Positions 10,783 to 20,763 of a DNA stretch of 64,000 nucleotides are shown here, one piece after another. The position numbers and the translations under genes are program-made. The stretch covers positions 1 through 64,000 of the forward strand of contig NZ_JAFAGT010000057.1 of NCBI RefSeq assembly GCF_019237615.1, given 5' to 3'. This DNA comes from Roseateles sp. GTDB lineage: Bacteria > Pseudomonadota > Gammaproteobacteria > Burkholderiales > Burkholderiaceae_C. The notes beneath the pieces were generated by a model. It had not been told where the DNA came from, ran no database searches, and worked only from the letters and a program-made list of their open reading frames with translations. Position 1 is the first letter of the stretch; each line of letters opens with the position of its first letter.

Positions 10783-12311
10783 CGCGCCAGCACTCCGTAG
10801 GCATAACCCAGTGAAAGCTCGACGAGCGGCGAGGCCTGGCCGTCGCTTGCCTCGGAGCGAAGCGTGCGCCAGCGGCCGACGCCGGCCCGCAAGCGCAAGC
10901 GTTCGCCCTGCCATTGCGCCCACATCTGGCCCTGCGCGACGGCACCGCCGCTGACATCGACGCCGCCGCCGCCGGCCGCGCCGACGAGGGCCTCGGCACC
11001 CACGCGCCAGCGCTGCCAGACAGGCGATTGCACGCCCAGCCCGAACAGGCCGATCGAGTACGCGCCGGCGTGGCCCCAGGCCGCGCTGCCTGCCTGGGCG
11101 ACGCCATACCAGCTGGGGCTCAACTCGTGCACCATCGTCAGGACCAGGGGGCTGATCGCGTCCACGCTGCCGTCCTTGAAGCGCACGCGGCTCAGGTGTT
11201 CGACACCGAGGCTCATGCTCTGCTCGCGCACGATGCCGCTGTCGGTCTCGCGGCCGATGGCGCCAAAGTCCAGCGGCAAGGCCAGGCCTGCGCGCACGAA
11301 GCTCACCGAGAAACGGCCCGAGATCGCCTCGAGCAGCCCGGCATCCATCTGCACCGACACGCCCCAGGGCGTGATCCAGCGCAGCGTCGGCCCGGCGCGC
11401 CAGAGCCAGCCGTTGCCGGTATCGACGTTGCCGCCGCCGCCCAGTCCCAGGCCGAGCTCGGCGCCCACGCGCAGATTGGGCGTACCCAGGGCCCAGTCCT
11501 GGCCAGCGACCGCCATGCCCTGCATGTAGCCATCGGCGCCGCCGTGTGCCGCGCCTGCGGCCTCGATGCCCCACCAGCTGCCCGGCACGAAGTACTGGCG
11601 CAATTCGGCCCCGGCCGCGCCCATGTGGCCGGTCTGCTGCTCGCCGCTGCGGTTGAGCGAGCCGGCGCGTGGCGAATAGATGCTGCCGAAGAGCGTCACT
11701 TCATCGAAGCCCAGGCCGGTGCGCGCGCTCGTGCGACCGGGCTTGTCGACGTCGTCGGCCAGGAAGCCGTTGAAGTTCAGCGACCGACCGACCACCACGC
11801 CGAGGCCACCACCGCGCACATTGCCGCTGGGGAAGCTGACATAGGAAAGCGAGGTGCCCACGTACCAGGCGCCCACCTCGGTACGGATCGAGATCTCGGG
11901 CCGCAGCATCAGGCCGCCGCCGAAGTGAACCTGCTGCGAGCTCAGGCCGCCACCCGCGCCGACATAAAGGCTGGCCGCGAAGTGCGTGTTGTCGCTCAGG
12001 CGCCAGCGCCGTTGCGCGGTGGCGCCGAAGGTGATGAGGCCGCCGTAATGCCCCTGCGCGGCGCCGTAGGCGCTCGGGCCGAAGCCCCAGTCGTCGGTGA
12101 CGGCGACGTAGTAGTTCATGCCGAGCAGGCCGACACGCTGGCCATTCGGCAGACGCAGCATCGTCGTGCTGGCTTCGACGGCCGCCGGCTGCGACGCGCC
12201 GACGCGTGCGAAGGGCGCCTGCGAGCCATCGGGGGCATCGGCCCAGGCCGCGGCGGGCAGCGCCGCGCCGTACACGGCGGCGAGCGCCGCGCAGAGAGTG
12301 GACTTCTTCAT
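10779..12311 (-). CDS. Uncharacterised exported beta-barrel-like protein
   Basis: 510 residues beginning with a clear signal peptide (MKKSTLCAALAAVYGAALPAAAWA, cleavage near AWA-DA). The rest is Gly- and aromatic-rich with alternating strand pattern (YVGTSLSYVSF, LRLRAGVGRWRTL), ending VELSLGYAYGVLAR, which suggests an outer-membrane barrel of perhaps 20 or more strands. I recognise no family. Its start overlaps the xerC stop and its stop overlaps the rlmI start, both as ATGA, so it is translationally locked into a housekeeping operon where most genomes have xerC without it. Exported status is well supported; function is unknown. Confidence 0.75.
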   Translation of the reverse strand: MKKSTLCAALAAVYGAALPAAAWADAPDGSQAPFARVGASQPAAVEASTTMLRLPNGQRVGLLGMNYYVAVTDDWGFGPSAYGAAQGHYGGLITFGATAQRRWRLSDNTHFAASLYVGAGGGLSSQQVHFGGGLMLRPEISIRTEVGAWYVGTSLSYVSFPSGNVRGGGLGVVVGRSLNFNGFLADDVDKPGRTSARTGLGFDEVTLFGSIYSPRAGSLNRSGEQQTGHMGAAGAELRQYFVPGSWWGIEAAGAAHGGADGYMQGMAVAGQDWALGTPNLRVGAELGLGLGGGGNVDTGNGWLWRAGPTLRWITPWGVSVQMDAGLLEAISGRFSVSFVRAGLALPLDFGAIGRETDSGIVREQSMSLGVEHLSRVRFKDGSVDAISPLVLTMVHELSPSWYGVAQAGSAAWGHAGAYSIGLFGLGVQSPVWQRWRVGAEALVGAAGGGGVDVSGGAVAQGQMWAQWQGERLRLRAGVGRWRTLRSEASDGQASPLVELSLGYAYGVLAR

Positions 12312-13240
12312 TTCTTCCTGGCGCGCGGATGCGCCGCGTCGTAGACCTTGGACAGGTGCTGGTAGTCCAGGGACGTATAGACCTGGGTCGTCGTGATGTG
12401 CGCGTGGCCGAGCAGCTCCTGCACCGCGCGCAGATCGCCGCTGGACTGCAGCACGTGCGAGGCGAAGGAGTGGCGCAGCATGTGCGGATGAACGTGCGTC
12501 GGCAGGCCCGCGGCGATGGCGCGCTGCTTGAGCAGCTTGCGCACCTGCGGCGCGCCAAGCCGCCCACCGCGTGCGCCGGTGAACAGCGCCGCCTCTTCCG
12601 GCCGCGCCTCGCGCACCGCGAGCCAGGCTTTCAGCGCGGCGATGGCCGGCCCGCCGAGCGGCACGCTGCGGCGCTTGTTGCCCTTGCCGAGCACATGCGC
12701 TTCGGCGGCGTCGAGGTCGATCCAGCCCAGCGCCTCGCGCGAGGCCTGCACGTCCAGGCCCGTGAGCTCCGAGACGCGCAGGCCGCCGCCGTAGAGCAGC
12801 TCGACGAGCGCGTGCGCGAGCCGCTCGCTGCGCACGTCGGCGCCCTCCACCGAGTAACTGGCCAGTTGCACGGCGTCGTCGACCGACAGCGCCTTGGGCA
12901 GCGGCTTGGCCGGCTTGGGACCGCGCAGGCCGTCGAAAGGGTTGCTTACGACGCGGCCCTCGCGGCCGAGCCAGCGGTAGAAGCCCCGCCAGGCCGAGAG
13001 CAGCAAGGCGATCGAGCGCGGCGAGAGGTCGGCCTCGGCATGCAGCCGCGCGACCCAGCGCCGCGGGTGGTGGCTGCCGAGCTTGAACAGGTCGGCACCG
13101 TCGCGCGCGGCCTGCGCGGCGAGGCGTTCGAGCGCGCCGGTGTAGAGCGCCAGCGTGCGCGGCGCGAGGCGCCGTGTGACGCGCAGCTGTTCGAGCCAGG
13201 CGGCGCCGAACTCGGGCAGCGGCGCGCCGGCCTCAGGCAT
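12308..13240 (-). CDS. xerC: Tyrosine recombinase XerC
   Basis: Resolves chromosome dimers at dif together with XerD. 310 residues: N-terminal SAM-like core-binding domain (WLEQLRVTRRLAPRTLALYT) and a C-terminal catalytic domain with Arg in GGGLRVSELTGL, HPHMLRHSFASH (HxLRH), the His of LGHAHITTT and the tyrosine nucleophile in TQVYTSLDY. It ends in basic residues RARKK. It overlaps the DUF484 gene by 8 nt upstream and the barrel gene by 4 nt downstream. The dapF-DUF484-xerC order matches the conserved proteobacterial cluster, separating it from phage integrases or XerD. Confidence 0.95.
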   Translation of the reverse strand: MPEAGAPLPEFGAAWLEQLRVTRRLAPRTLALYTGALERLAAQAARDGADLFKLGSHHPRRWVARLHAEADLSPRSIALLLSAWRGFYRWLGREGRVVSNPFDGLRGPKPAKPLPKALSVDDAVQLASYSVEGADVRSERLAHALVELLYGGGLRVSELTGLDVQASREALGWIDLDAAEAHVLGKGNKRRSVPLGGPAIAALKAWLAVREARPEEAALFTGARGGRLGAPQVRKLLKQRAIAAGLPTHVHPHMLRHSFASHVLQSSGDLRAVQELLGHAHITTTQVYTSLDYQHLSKVYDAAHPRARKK

Positions 13241-13946
13241 CGAGCAATCGCGTCAGCGCGGCACTGGCGATGTCGCCGATGCGTGCGAGGAACTCGGTGC
13301 CCATCTCGGCCGTGTAGCGTGTCGGGTCGGGCGAGCCGAGCACGAGCAGGCCGAAGCTCTGCTGCTGGCGCACGCCGTCGACCTCGACCTCGCGCGTCAG
13401 CGGGATCAGGGCGAGTGAGGTCGCCGTGCCGCCGCTCTCGGCCTCGCCGAGCCAGCGCGCGGCCTCGAAGCCGGAGTTGATGCCGCAGTACGGCTGCGTC
13501 AGGCTGGCCGCGAAGCTCTTGACGTCCGGGCTCACGGCCTGGGCGAACTCGGCCTCGGCATGCGCGGGCGCCACGCCCCACAGGCGCAGGCCGGCCTGCG
13601 GGATCATGAACTGGTGGCGCAGCTCGCGCGTGAGCACCTTGGGCAGGTCGGCCGCGGCCGGCGTGCGCATCAGCGCCACCGTCCAGCTGTGCAGACGGTC
13701 GGCGATGCCGACGTTCTCCTGGCCGTGGCGGATCATCTCCATGATCTTCTGCTCCAGGCCCTTGATGCGCGCGCGCAGCATCTCGGCCTGACGCTCCTGC
13801 AGCGACACGGCGCGATGGCCTTGCGGATGCGTGAGCTGGATGGTGGCGAGCAGCTCGGCGTGGCGCTCGAAGAAGCCGGGGGTGTTGGCCAGGAAATCGG
13901 CAATGTCCTGTTCGGTGATGCCTTGGGTGCCTTCGGATTGGCTCAC
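13233..13946 (-). CDS. DUF484 (GAF-like) family protein
   Basis: 237 residues from a GTG at 13946 that overlaps the dapF stop (GTGA), preceded by GGGAGAG as ribosome-binding site. Longer in-frame starts would read through dapF. The protein begins [33 protein letters not shown] pattern typical of DUF484; a coiled segment ([20 protein letters not shown]) follows, then a GAF-like domain. DUF484 proteins sit between dapF and xerC in many proteobacteria; no biochemical role is established. Its stop overlaps the xerC start by 8 nt. Confidence 0.92.
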   Translation of the reverse strand: MSQSEGTQGITEQDIADFLANTPGFFERHAELLATIQLTHPQGHRAVSLQERQAEMLRARIKGLEQKIMEMIRHGQENVGIADRLHSWTVALMRTPAAADLPKVLTRELRHQFMIPQAGLRLWGVAPAHAEAEFAQAVSPDVKSFAASLTQPYCGINSGFEAARWLGEAESGGTATSLALIPLTREVEVDGVRQQQSFGLLVLGSPDPTRYTAEMGTEFLARIGDIASAALTRLLDA

Positions 13947-14779
13947 AGCTCGATCTCTCCCTCGTAAACAGTTTCGGCCGGGCCGGTCATGATGACGCTG
14001 CCTCCCGACCATTCGATTTTCAGGCCGCCGCCGCGTGTGTGGACCTCGACGGCGGCGTCCAGCAGGCCCATGCGGATGCCGGCGACGACCGCTGCGCAGG
14101 TGCCGGTGCCGCAGGTCAGCGTCTCGCCGGCGTCGCGCTCGAACACGCGCAGGCGCGCCTCCTTGCGCGAGACGACCTGCAGGAAGCCGACGTTGACGCG
14201 GCGCGGGAAGCGCGGGTGCGTCTCGATGCGCGGGCCCAAGTCCAGCACGGGCGCGGTGTCGACGTCGTCGACCAGCGTCACGGCATGCGGATTGCCCATG
14301 GAAACGGTTGCGAACTCGGCGCCGTCGATCGTCCAGAGCGGCTGCTCGCCCGCCAGGCGCGGCACGAGGCCGGTGGGATCGAACGGCAGGCTGGCCGGAT
14401 CGAAATCCGGCGGACCCATGTCGACGCTGACGCGGCCGTCGTCGTTCAGGCGCAGCAGCAGCCGGCGGTTGACGGTCTCGACCTCGATGCTGCGCTTGCT
14501 CGTCAGGCCCTTGTCGACGACGTAGCGCACGAAGCAGCGCGCGCCGTTGCCGCAGTGCTCGACCTCCTCGCCGCTCGCGCCGTTGAAGATGCGGTAGGCG
14601 AAGTCCAGGCCCGCGCTGCGCGCCGGCTCGATGACGAGGATCTGGTCGCAGCCCACGCCGAAACGGCGGTCGCCCAGATGGCGCAGCTGCGCCGGGCCGA
14701 GGGCCAGCGGCGCGCGCGTGGCGTCCAGCACGACGAAGTCGTTGCCGGCGCCCTGCATCTTGGTGAAGGACAGCTTCAT
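13943..14779 (-). CDS. dapF: Diaminopimelate epimerase DapF
   Basis: Converts LL- to meso-diaminopimelate for lysine and peptidoglycan synthesis, PLP-independent, with two catalytic cysteines. Both are present in the 278-residue protein: [10 protein letters not shown] in the first half and [12 protein letters not shown] near residue 220. N-terminal [12 protein letters not shown] is the family signature. It starts 7 nt after the stop of the upstream acyltransferase and ends by overlapping DUF484, within the long minus-strand operon. Confidence 0.97.
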   Translation of the reverse strand: MKLSFTKMQGAGNDFVVLDATRAPLALGPAQLRHLGDRRFGVGCDQILVIEPARSAGLDFAYRIFNGASGEEVEHCGNGARCFVRYVVDKGLTSKRSIEVETVNRRLLLRLNDDGRVSVDMGPPDFDPASLPFDPTGLVPRLAGEQPLWTIDGAEFATVSMGNPHAVTLVDDVDTAPVLDLGPRIETHPRFPRRVNVGFLQVVSRKEARLRVFERDAGETLTCGTGTCAAVVAGIRMGLLDAAVEVHTRGGGLKIEWSGGSVIMTGPAETVYEGEIEL

Positions 14780-14786
14780 GGCGCCA

Positions 14787-15686
14787 TTATCGGTAGACCG
14801 AGGGCACGCCCTCGGGCCGCGTCTTGAATCGCTTGTGGACCCAGAGGTACTGCGCCGGGTTGCGGCGGATGCGCTCTTCGAGCCAGCGGTTCAGGAAGGC
14901 GGCGTCGGCCGCGGCATCGCCGCTCGGGTAGCCCTGCAGCGGTGCGCAGGCCTCGACCTGGTAGCCGCGCCCGCCCGGCAGGATGGTCACGATGATGGGC
15001 TGCACGACCATGTCGAGGCTGGCTGCCATGCGCGCGGGCGCGAGCAGCGTGGCCGCCGGCACGCCGAAGAAGGGCACGAAGGCCGCGTCCTTGAGGCCGA
15101 AGTCCATGTCCGGCAGGTTCATGAACACCCAGCCTTCGCGGATGCGGCGCAGCACCTGGCGGATGCCGTCATGGCGGCTCACCAACTCGACGCGGCCGAA
15201 GCGCGAGCGCGAGCGCTTGAGCTCCTCGTCGAAGACGGGGTTGCTCTGGCGCTGGTAGATGCTGATGCCGGGGCAGCTTTGCTCGAGCATCAGGAGCGGT
15301 CCGGCCCACTCGAGGCCGGCGAAGTGCGGCGTCAGCCACATCACCGGCTTGTCGGACGTCGAGGCGAGCTCGATGTCGCCGACGTAGTGCGTGAGCCGCT
15401 TGAGCCGGCGCGCCGAGGCGAACGAGAGCAGGCCGCGCTCCAGCATGGCGCGGCCCATCCAGCCGAAGTGCTCGCGCGCCAGCCGGGTGCGGGCGGCCGG
15501 GTCGAGCTCGGGGAAGCACAGCTCCAGGTTGCGCAGCGCAATGCGACGGCGCGGCCGCGCGGCGTGCCACAGCAGCGCGCCCAGGCCCTGGCCCAGCAAG
15601 GCCAGCAAAGGCAACGGCAGGAAGTGCAGCAGCCACAGGAGCGCGATCAGCGCGCGCGCTCCGAAATGCGAGGCGCGGCCCTTCAC
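14787..15686 (-). CDS. Lipid A biosynthesis acyltransferase-type protein (LpxL/HtrB family), copy 2
   Basis: 299-residue inner-membrane acyltransferase. The GTG at 15686 overlaps the stop of the paralogous gene (GTGA); the frame is open much further up but only as an overlap of that paralogue. One N-terminal membrane segment ([20 protein letters not shown]) is followed by the catalytic HX4E motif HFAGLE. LpxL/LpxM-type enzymes add secondary acyl chains to Kdo2-lipid A precursors. Two adjacent paralogues suggest one adds the first secondary chain and the other the second; which does which cannot be told from sequence. Confidence 0.88.
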   Translation of the reverse strand: MKGRASHFGARALIALLWLLHFLPLPLLALLGQGLGALLWHAARPRRRIALRNLELCFPELDPAARTRLAREHFGWMGRAMLERGLLSFASARRLKRLTHYVGDIELASTSDKPVMWLTPHFAGLEWAGPLLMLEQSCPGISIYQRQSNPVFDEELKRSRSRFGRVELVSRHDGIRQVLRRIREGWVFMNLPDMDFGLKDAAFVPFFGVPAATLLAPARMAASLDMVVQPIIVTILPGGRGYQVEACAPLQGYPSGDAAADAAFLNRWLEERIRRNPAQYLWVHKRFKTRPEGVPSVYR

Positions 15687-16561
15687 GAGCGCGCCTCGGC
15701 AGGCGGCGCGGCACCAATGTCCAGGCCGCGCGGCTTCTTGTAGCGGTGGTAGCCCCAGAGGTACTGGCCCGGAGCCTTGAGGATCAGCGATTCCATGGCG
15801 GCGTTGATCACGGCGGTGGCCGCCTCCGGCCCGAGCTCGGGCGTGATCACCGGCGGCTCCATCACGTGCACGACATAGCCCCGCCCCTTGGGCAGGCGCT
15901 CGCCCCAGAGCAGGACCAGGGTCGCGCCGGTCTGCTGGATCAGCCGGTGCGCGAGCGTCATGGTGTAGGCCGGCCGGCCGAAGAACGGCGACCAGACGCC
16001 GAGGCCCTCGGGCGGCACCTGGTCGGGCAGCAGGCCGACGGTGCGGCCGGCGCGCAGCGCGCGGATCATCTGGCGCACGCCGGCGAGGTTGGCCGGCGCG
16101 GTTTCGAGATGGCGGCGCCCCCGCGAGCTGTCGACGACGCCGCGGATCCATTCCTTGCGCGCGGGGCGGAACAGCACCGTGATGGGCGCGCGCTCGCCGA
16201 AGGTCTCGGCATAGGCCTGGGCGCAGATCTCGAAGCAACCGAGGTGCGGCGTCAGCAGCAGCACGCCCTTCCCGGCCGCGACGGCCTGCTCGAGGCGCTC
16301 GAAGCCCTCCCAGCGCAGCCGCTTGCCGAGCAGTTCGCCGTCGGGGCGCAGCCACAGCCAGGGCAGCTCGGCGACCATGCGGCCGGCGCCGGCCACGGCC
16401 GGGCGCGCGGCCGCCCAGGGCAGGCCGGCCGTCACGACATTGGCGCGAAAGCGCTGGCGGTAGGTCGGCGAGGCGAGGAAGGTGATCCAGCCCAGCACGG
16501 CGCCGATGGCGTGCAAAAGCCGCAGTGGCCACCGGGAGAGCACACGAAAGATCAGGGACAT
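15683..16561 (-). CDS. Lipid A biosynthesis acyltransferase-type protein (LpxL/HtrB family), copy 1
   Basis: 292 residues with an N-terminal hydrophobic segment ([18 protein letters not shown]) and the catalytic HX4E motif in [10 protein letters not shown], plus the conserved [18 protein letters not shown] block. It is a lysophospholipid-type acyltransferase expected to work on lipid A at the inner membrane. The ATG at 16561 ([10 protein letters not shown]) is preferred; a start 18 nt upstream (MGAIIEM) is possible and neither has a strong Shine-Dalgarno. It heads a minus-strand operon through dapF and xerC to rlmI, divergent from metK. Confidence 0.87.
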   Translation of the reverse strand: MSLIFRVLSRWPLRLLHAIGAVLGWITFLASPTYRQRFRANVVTAGLPWAAARPAVAGAGRMVAELPWLWLRPDGELLGKRLRWEGFERLEQAVAAGKGVLLLTPHLGCFEICAQAYAETFGERAPITVLFRPARKEWIRGVVDSSRGRRHLETAPANLAGVRQMIRALRAGRTVGLLPDQVPPEGLGVWSPFFGRPAYTMTLAHRLIQQTGATLVLLWGERLPKGRGYVVHVMEPPVITPELGPEAATAVINAAMESLILKAPGQYLWGYHRYKKPRGLDIGAAPPAEARS

Positions 16562-16699
16562 TTCTATAATGGCGCCCATCGCCGAGTTACTGAACAACTT
16601 GCGGGGCGATTCACAAATTCTGCTAAAGCGTTCGCCGCGCCCGAGAAGACTCCCAGGCAACGGCAGACGCCGTTGGAATCAATTTTCTGGAGTTTAAAA

Positions 16700-17881
<1,182 letters not shown>

Positions 17882-17889
17882 GGCCAGCA

Positions 17890-17960
17890 TCCGCGAAGCG
17901 GACCGGCAGCCTTGCGGCAAAGGCTAACTTCGCGCCAGCGAAGTCAAGGCCCGAAGGGCC
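17890..17960 (+). repeat. Array of four short hairpins downstream of metK
   Basis: Four stem-loops in 71 nt: TCCGC-GAA-GCGGA (17890-17902), AGCCTT-GCGGCA-AAGGCT (17908-17925), ACTTCGC-GCCA-GCGAAGT (17927-17944) and GGCCC-GAA-GGGCC (17948-17960). All arms are perfect. The array starts 8 nt after the metK stop and precedes the terminator, so it would form the 3' UTR of metK mRNA. Confidence 0.6.
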
Positions 17961-17995
17961 GGCCGATGCCACAAAGCCTTCCACCCGCCACCAAC

Positions 17996-18025
17996 AAAAA
18001 GGGCCGCACGTCGTGCGGCCCTTTT
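17996..18025. terminator. Bidirectional intrinsic terminator between metK and M13 peptidase gene
   Basis: AAAAA, then the arms GGGCCGCACG and CGTGCGGCCC around one T, then TTTT. A-run and T-run flank the stem symmetrically, so it can stop transcription from metK on the plus strand and from the convergent peptidase gene on the minus strand. Confidence 0.88.
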
Positions 18026-18041
18026 GCGTGGATTCAGCCGA

Positions 18042-20081
18042 TCACCAGATCACCACCCGCTTGTCCTCCGCCCGCACCATCGGATCCCCAGCCTTGCAGC
18101 TGAAGGCCTGAGCAAAGGCCGGCATATTGGACGGCGCGGCCGTGGCGCGGAAACCGTTCGGCGCGTGCGGGTCGGTGTTCAGGCGCAGCAGCTGGGCCTG
18201 GTCGCGGATGCTGCTGGCCCAGACGCTGGCGAAGTTCATGAAGAAGCGCTGCTCGCGCGAGAAGCCGTCGAGCATCGGATCGGGCTTGCCAGCGTCCGCC
18301 TTGAGCAGCGCATCGAGCGCGACGTTCAGGCCGCCGAGGTCGGCGATGTTCTCGCCGAGGGTGAGCTTGCCGTTGGCGTGCTTGTCCGGATGGTCGGCCA
18401 GCGGCGCGTAGTCGTCGGCCTGCGCCACCAGGCGCGCGGCGCGCTGGTCGAAGCGTTCGCGGTCCTCGGTCGTCCACCAGTTGGCGTTGTTGCCCTGGCC
18501 GTCGAACTGGCTGCCCTGGTCGTCGAAGCCGTGCAGCGACTCGTGGCCGATGACGGCGCCGATGCCGCCGTAGTTGCTGGCGTTGTCGCCCTTGGCGTAG
18601 AAGAACGGCGGCTGCAGGATCGCGGCCGGGAAGTTGATCGTGTTCGTCGACGGGCTGTAGTAGGCGTTGACGGTCTGCGGCGTCATGCTCCACTCGTAGC
18701 GATCGGTCGGCTTGCCGATCTTGGCGAGGCTGTAGTGGCGGTTGAACGCACGGGCGGCGCGCATGTCGCCGTAGAAGTCGTCGCCGCTGACCTTCAGGCC
18801 GTCCCAGTTGCGCCACTTGTCCGGATAGCCGATCTTGGGCAGGAAGGTGGCCCACTTCTCGAGCGCGCGCTGCTTGGTCTCGGGGCTCATCCACTCGAGC
18901 TTCTCGAGGCGCTCCTTGAGCGCGGCACGCACGTTGACGACGAGTTCCTGGGCGCGCGCCTTGGCCTCGGGCGGGAAGTAGTCCTTGACGTAGAGCTGGC
19001 CGAGCCCCTCGCCCATCGCGCCGTTGACGGCGTCAAGCGCGCGCTTCCAGCGCGGCGACATCTCGGGCTGACCGTTGAGCAGCTTGTCGTAGAAGGCGAA
19101 GTTCTCGTCCTCGAAGGCCTTGGAAAGATAGGTCGAGGCGCCGTCGATGACGTGGAAGGCCAGGTAGTCGCGCCATTGCGCCACGGGCGCATCGGCCAGC
19201 TGCGCGTCGAACGCGGCGAAGAACTTGGGCTGCGAAAGCGAGAAGCCCTTGTCGACCTTGACGCCTTGTGACTTGAAATAGGCCGCCCACTCGAAGTGCG
19301 GCGTGACCTTGTCGGCTTCGGCGACGGTGACGAAGTTGTACTGGTTCTTCGGGTTGCGCAACTCGACGCGCGAGAGCGAGGCCGCGGCGAGCTTGGTCTC
19401 GAAAGCCAGCACCGCGTCGGCCTTGGCCGCGGCGGCGTCGGGCGCCGCGCCGGTCAATTCGAACAGCTTGGCGATGTGCGCGACGTAGGCCTTGCGCACC
19501 GCTTCGTATTCCGGCTTGCCGTAGTAATCAGGCGTGGGCAGGCCCAGGCCGCCCTGGCGCGCGAAGCCGATCTGGCGACGCGCGTCCTTGTAGTCCGCGC
19601 CTGCATAAAAGGCAAACCCAATGGATTGGCCGTTTGCATGGATCTTGCGCAGCCAGGCGACGACGTCGGCCTCGGTCTGGAGGGCGGCAATGCTGTTCAG
19701 CTCAGGCTTGATCGGTTCGGCGCCGAGCTTCTCGATGCGCGACTCATCCATGGCCGAGCGGTACAGCCAGCCGATCTTCTGCTCGATCGAGCCCGGCCTG
19801 GCGTGCTCGGCGCCCTGGTCGGCGGCCTCGACGATCTTGCGCTGCGCTTCGCGGCTCTGCTCGCTGAGCTTGTCGAAGCTGCCCCAGCGCGTCTTGTCGG
19901 CCGGCAGCGGATTGGCGGCGACCCAGCGGTCGTTCACATAGGCGTTGAAGTCGGCGCAGGGCGAGACGCTGGTGTCGACGTCGGGCTTGAGGCCGGCGGT
20001 CTGGGCGAGCGCGGCGCCGTGCAGGGCGGCGGCGGCAGCCAGGGCGAGCAGGTGCCGGTATTGGCGGGTCGGTGAAGGCAT
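18042..20081 (-). CDS. M13-family zinc metalloendopeptidase (neprilysin/PepO-like)
   Basis: 679 residues with a signal peptide (residues about 1-27, ending HGAALA-QT). The catalytic zinc motif is HESLH at 513-517, and the third zinc ligand lies in GENIADLGG (Glu577), the ExxxD of M13 peptidases. The N-terminal cap begins VDTSVSPCADFNAYVN, also typical. The ATG at 20081 is preferred to one 39 nt upstream because it starts the signal peptide. Such enzymes cleave small peptides in the periplasm or at the surface. It stands alone, separated from metK by the terminator. Confidence 0.94.
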   Translation of the reverse strand: MPSPTRQYRHLLALAAAAALHGAALAQTAGLKPDVDTSVSPCADFNAYVNDRWVAANPLPADKTRWGSFDKLSEQSREAQRKIVEAADQGAEHARPGSIEQKIGWLYRSAMDESRIEKLGAEPIKPELNSIAALQTEADVVAWLRKIHANGQSIGFAFYAGADYKDARRQIGFARQGGLGLPTPDYYGKPEYEAVRKAYVAHIAKLFELTGAAPDAAAAKADAVLAFETKLAAASLSRVELRNPKNQYNFVTVAEADKVTPHFEWAAYFKSQGVKVDKGFSLSQPKFFAAFDAQLADAPVAQWRDYLAFHVIDGASTYLSKAFEDENFAFYDKLLNGQPEMSPRWKRALDAVNGAMGEGLGQLYVKDYFPPEAKARAQELVVNVRAALKERLEKLEWMSPETKQRALEKWATFLPKIGYPDKWRNWDGLKVSGDDFYGDMRAARAFNRHYSLAKIGKPTDRYEWSMTPQTVNAYYSPSTNTINFPAAILQPPFFYAKGDNASNYGGIGAVIGHESLHGFDDQGSQFDGQGNNANWWTTEDRERFDQRAARLVAQADDYAPLADHPDKHANGKLTLGENIADLGGLNVALDALLKADAGKPDPMLDGFSREQRFFMNFASVWASSIRDQAQLLRLNTDPHAPNGFRATAAPSNMPAFAQAFSCKAGDPMVRAEDKRVVIW

Positions 20082-20172
20082 GGCGAAGCACTCCGGAAAT
20101 TCGCGGGAAGCGCGCACCATAGCCGCCTTAGGGCCTCGGCGGCGCGTATCGAAAGTCAGCCTCGGGTTTCCC

Positions 20173-20763
20173 TCAGTAGTCGACGCGGAAGCGCTGGCCG
20201 CGCCACGACAGTTGGGCGCTGTGCACGCCGATGGTCTCGACGCGCAGGTCCGGCGCGATGTTGTCGCCCTCGTGCAGCACCTGGCCGTTGACGAACAGCA
20301 GGCGGTCGGCCGGCGCGGGCGCGTTGACGGCGCCGTTGACGTTCAGCGGCGGCATACCCTGGCGCGTCGCCGCGGGCAGTTCGGCCAGCGCGGGAACGGC
20401 GGCGGCCTGCGCCGTCATCGTCATCGTCGTCGTCGTCGCCGGTGCTGGCACGGGCTGCGGCGTCGCGGCAGGCGCCGTGGCGACCGGGGCGGGCCGCACA
20501 AGCGGCGGCGGCGCAACAAGCATGGGCGGTGGCGGCGCCGCCTCTCGGACGATTTCGTGAACCGCCGGCGGCGCGCTCGGCCGCAGCCAGGCATAGAGCG
20601 CGGCCACGGCGAGCAGCAGCACAAGCACGATCAGCACCGGTACGAGCAGGTTGCGCGCGGCAGGGGTACTGGTCGAAGAGCTGCTGCCCAGCGTCGGGAC
20701 CGCACCGCGTTCGCGCTCGCGCTCGGTTTCGGCGCGCTTGAGGGCGTCGAGGATGTAGGACAT
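20173..20763 (-). CDS. gspB: General secretion pathway protein B-like (GspB/ExeB)
   Basis: 196 residues starting MSYILDALKRAETERERERG, a GspB signature, followed by one transmembrane helix (about residues 40-61), a Pro/Ala-rich periplasmic linker and a C-terminal GspB domain (LLFVNGQVLHEGDNIAPDLRVE). The start overlaps the gspA stop by one base. GspA/GspB (ExeAB) bind peptidoglycan and help assemble the type II secretion secretin. No other gsp genes lie in the window, so this pair is detached from its machinery here. Confidence 0.88.
   Translation of the reverse strand: MSYILDALKRAETERERERGAVPTLGSSSSTSTPAARNLLVPVLIVLVLLLAVAALYAWLRPSAPPAVHEIVREAAPPPPMLVAPPPLVRPAPVATAPAATPQPVPAPATTTTMTMTAQAAAVPALAELPAATRQGMPPLNVNGAVNAPAPADRLLFVNGQVLHEGDNIAPDLRVETIGVHSAQLSWRGQRFRVDY

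Noticed and set aside
16562-16699. SAM or SAH riboswitch upstream of metK
   Set aside because: I could not match the leader to any known SAM/SAH aptamer consensus; TTGCGG and GCTAAA with a 17-bp spacer form only a weak promoter candidate.
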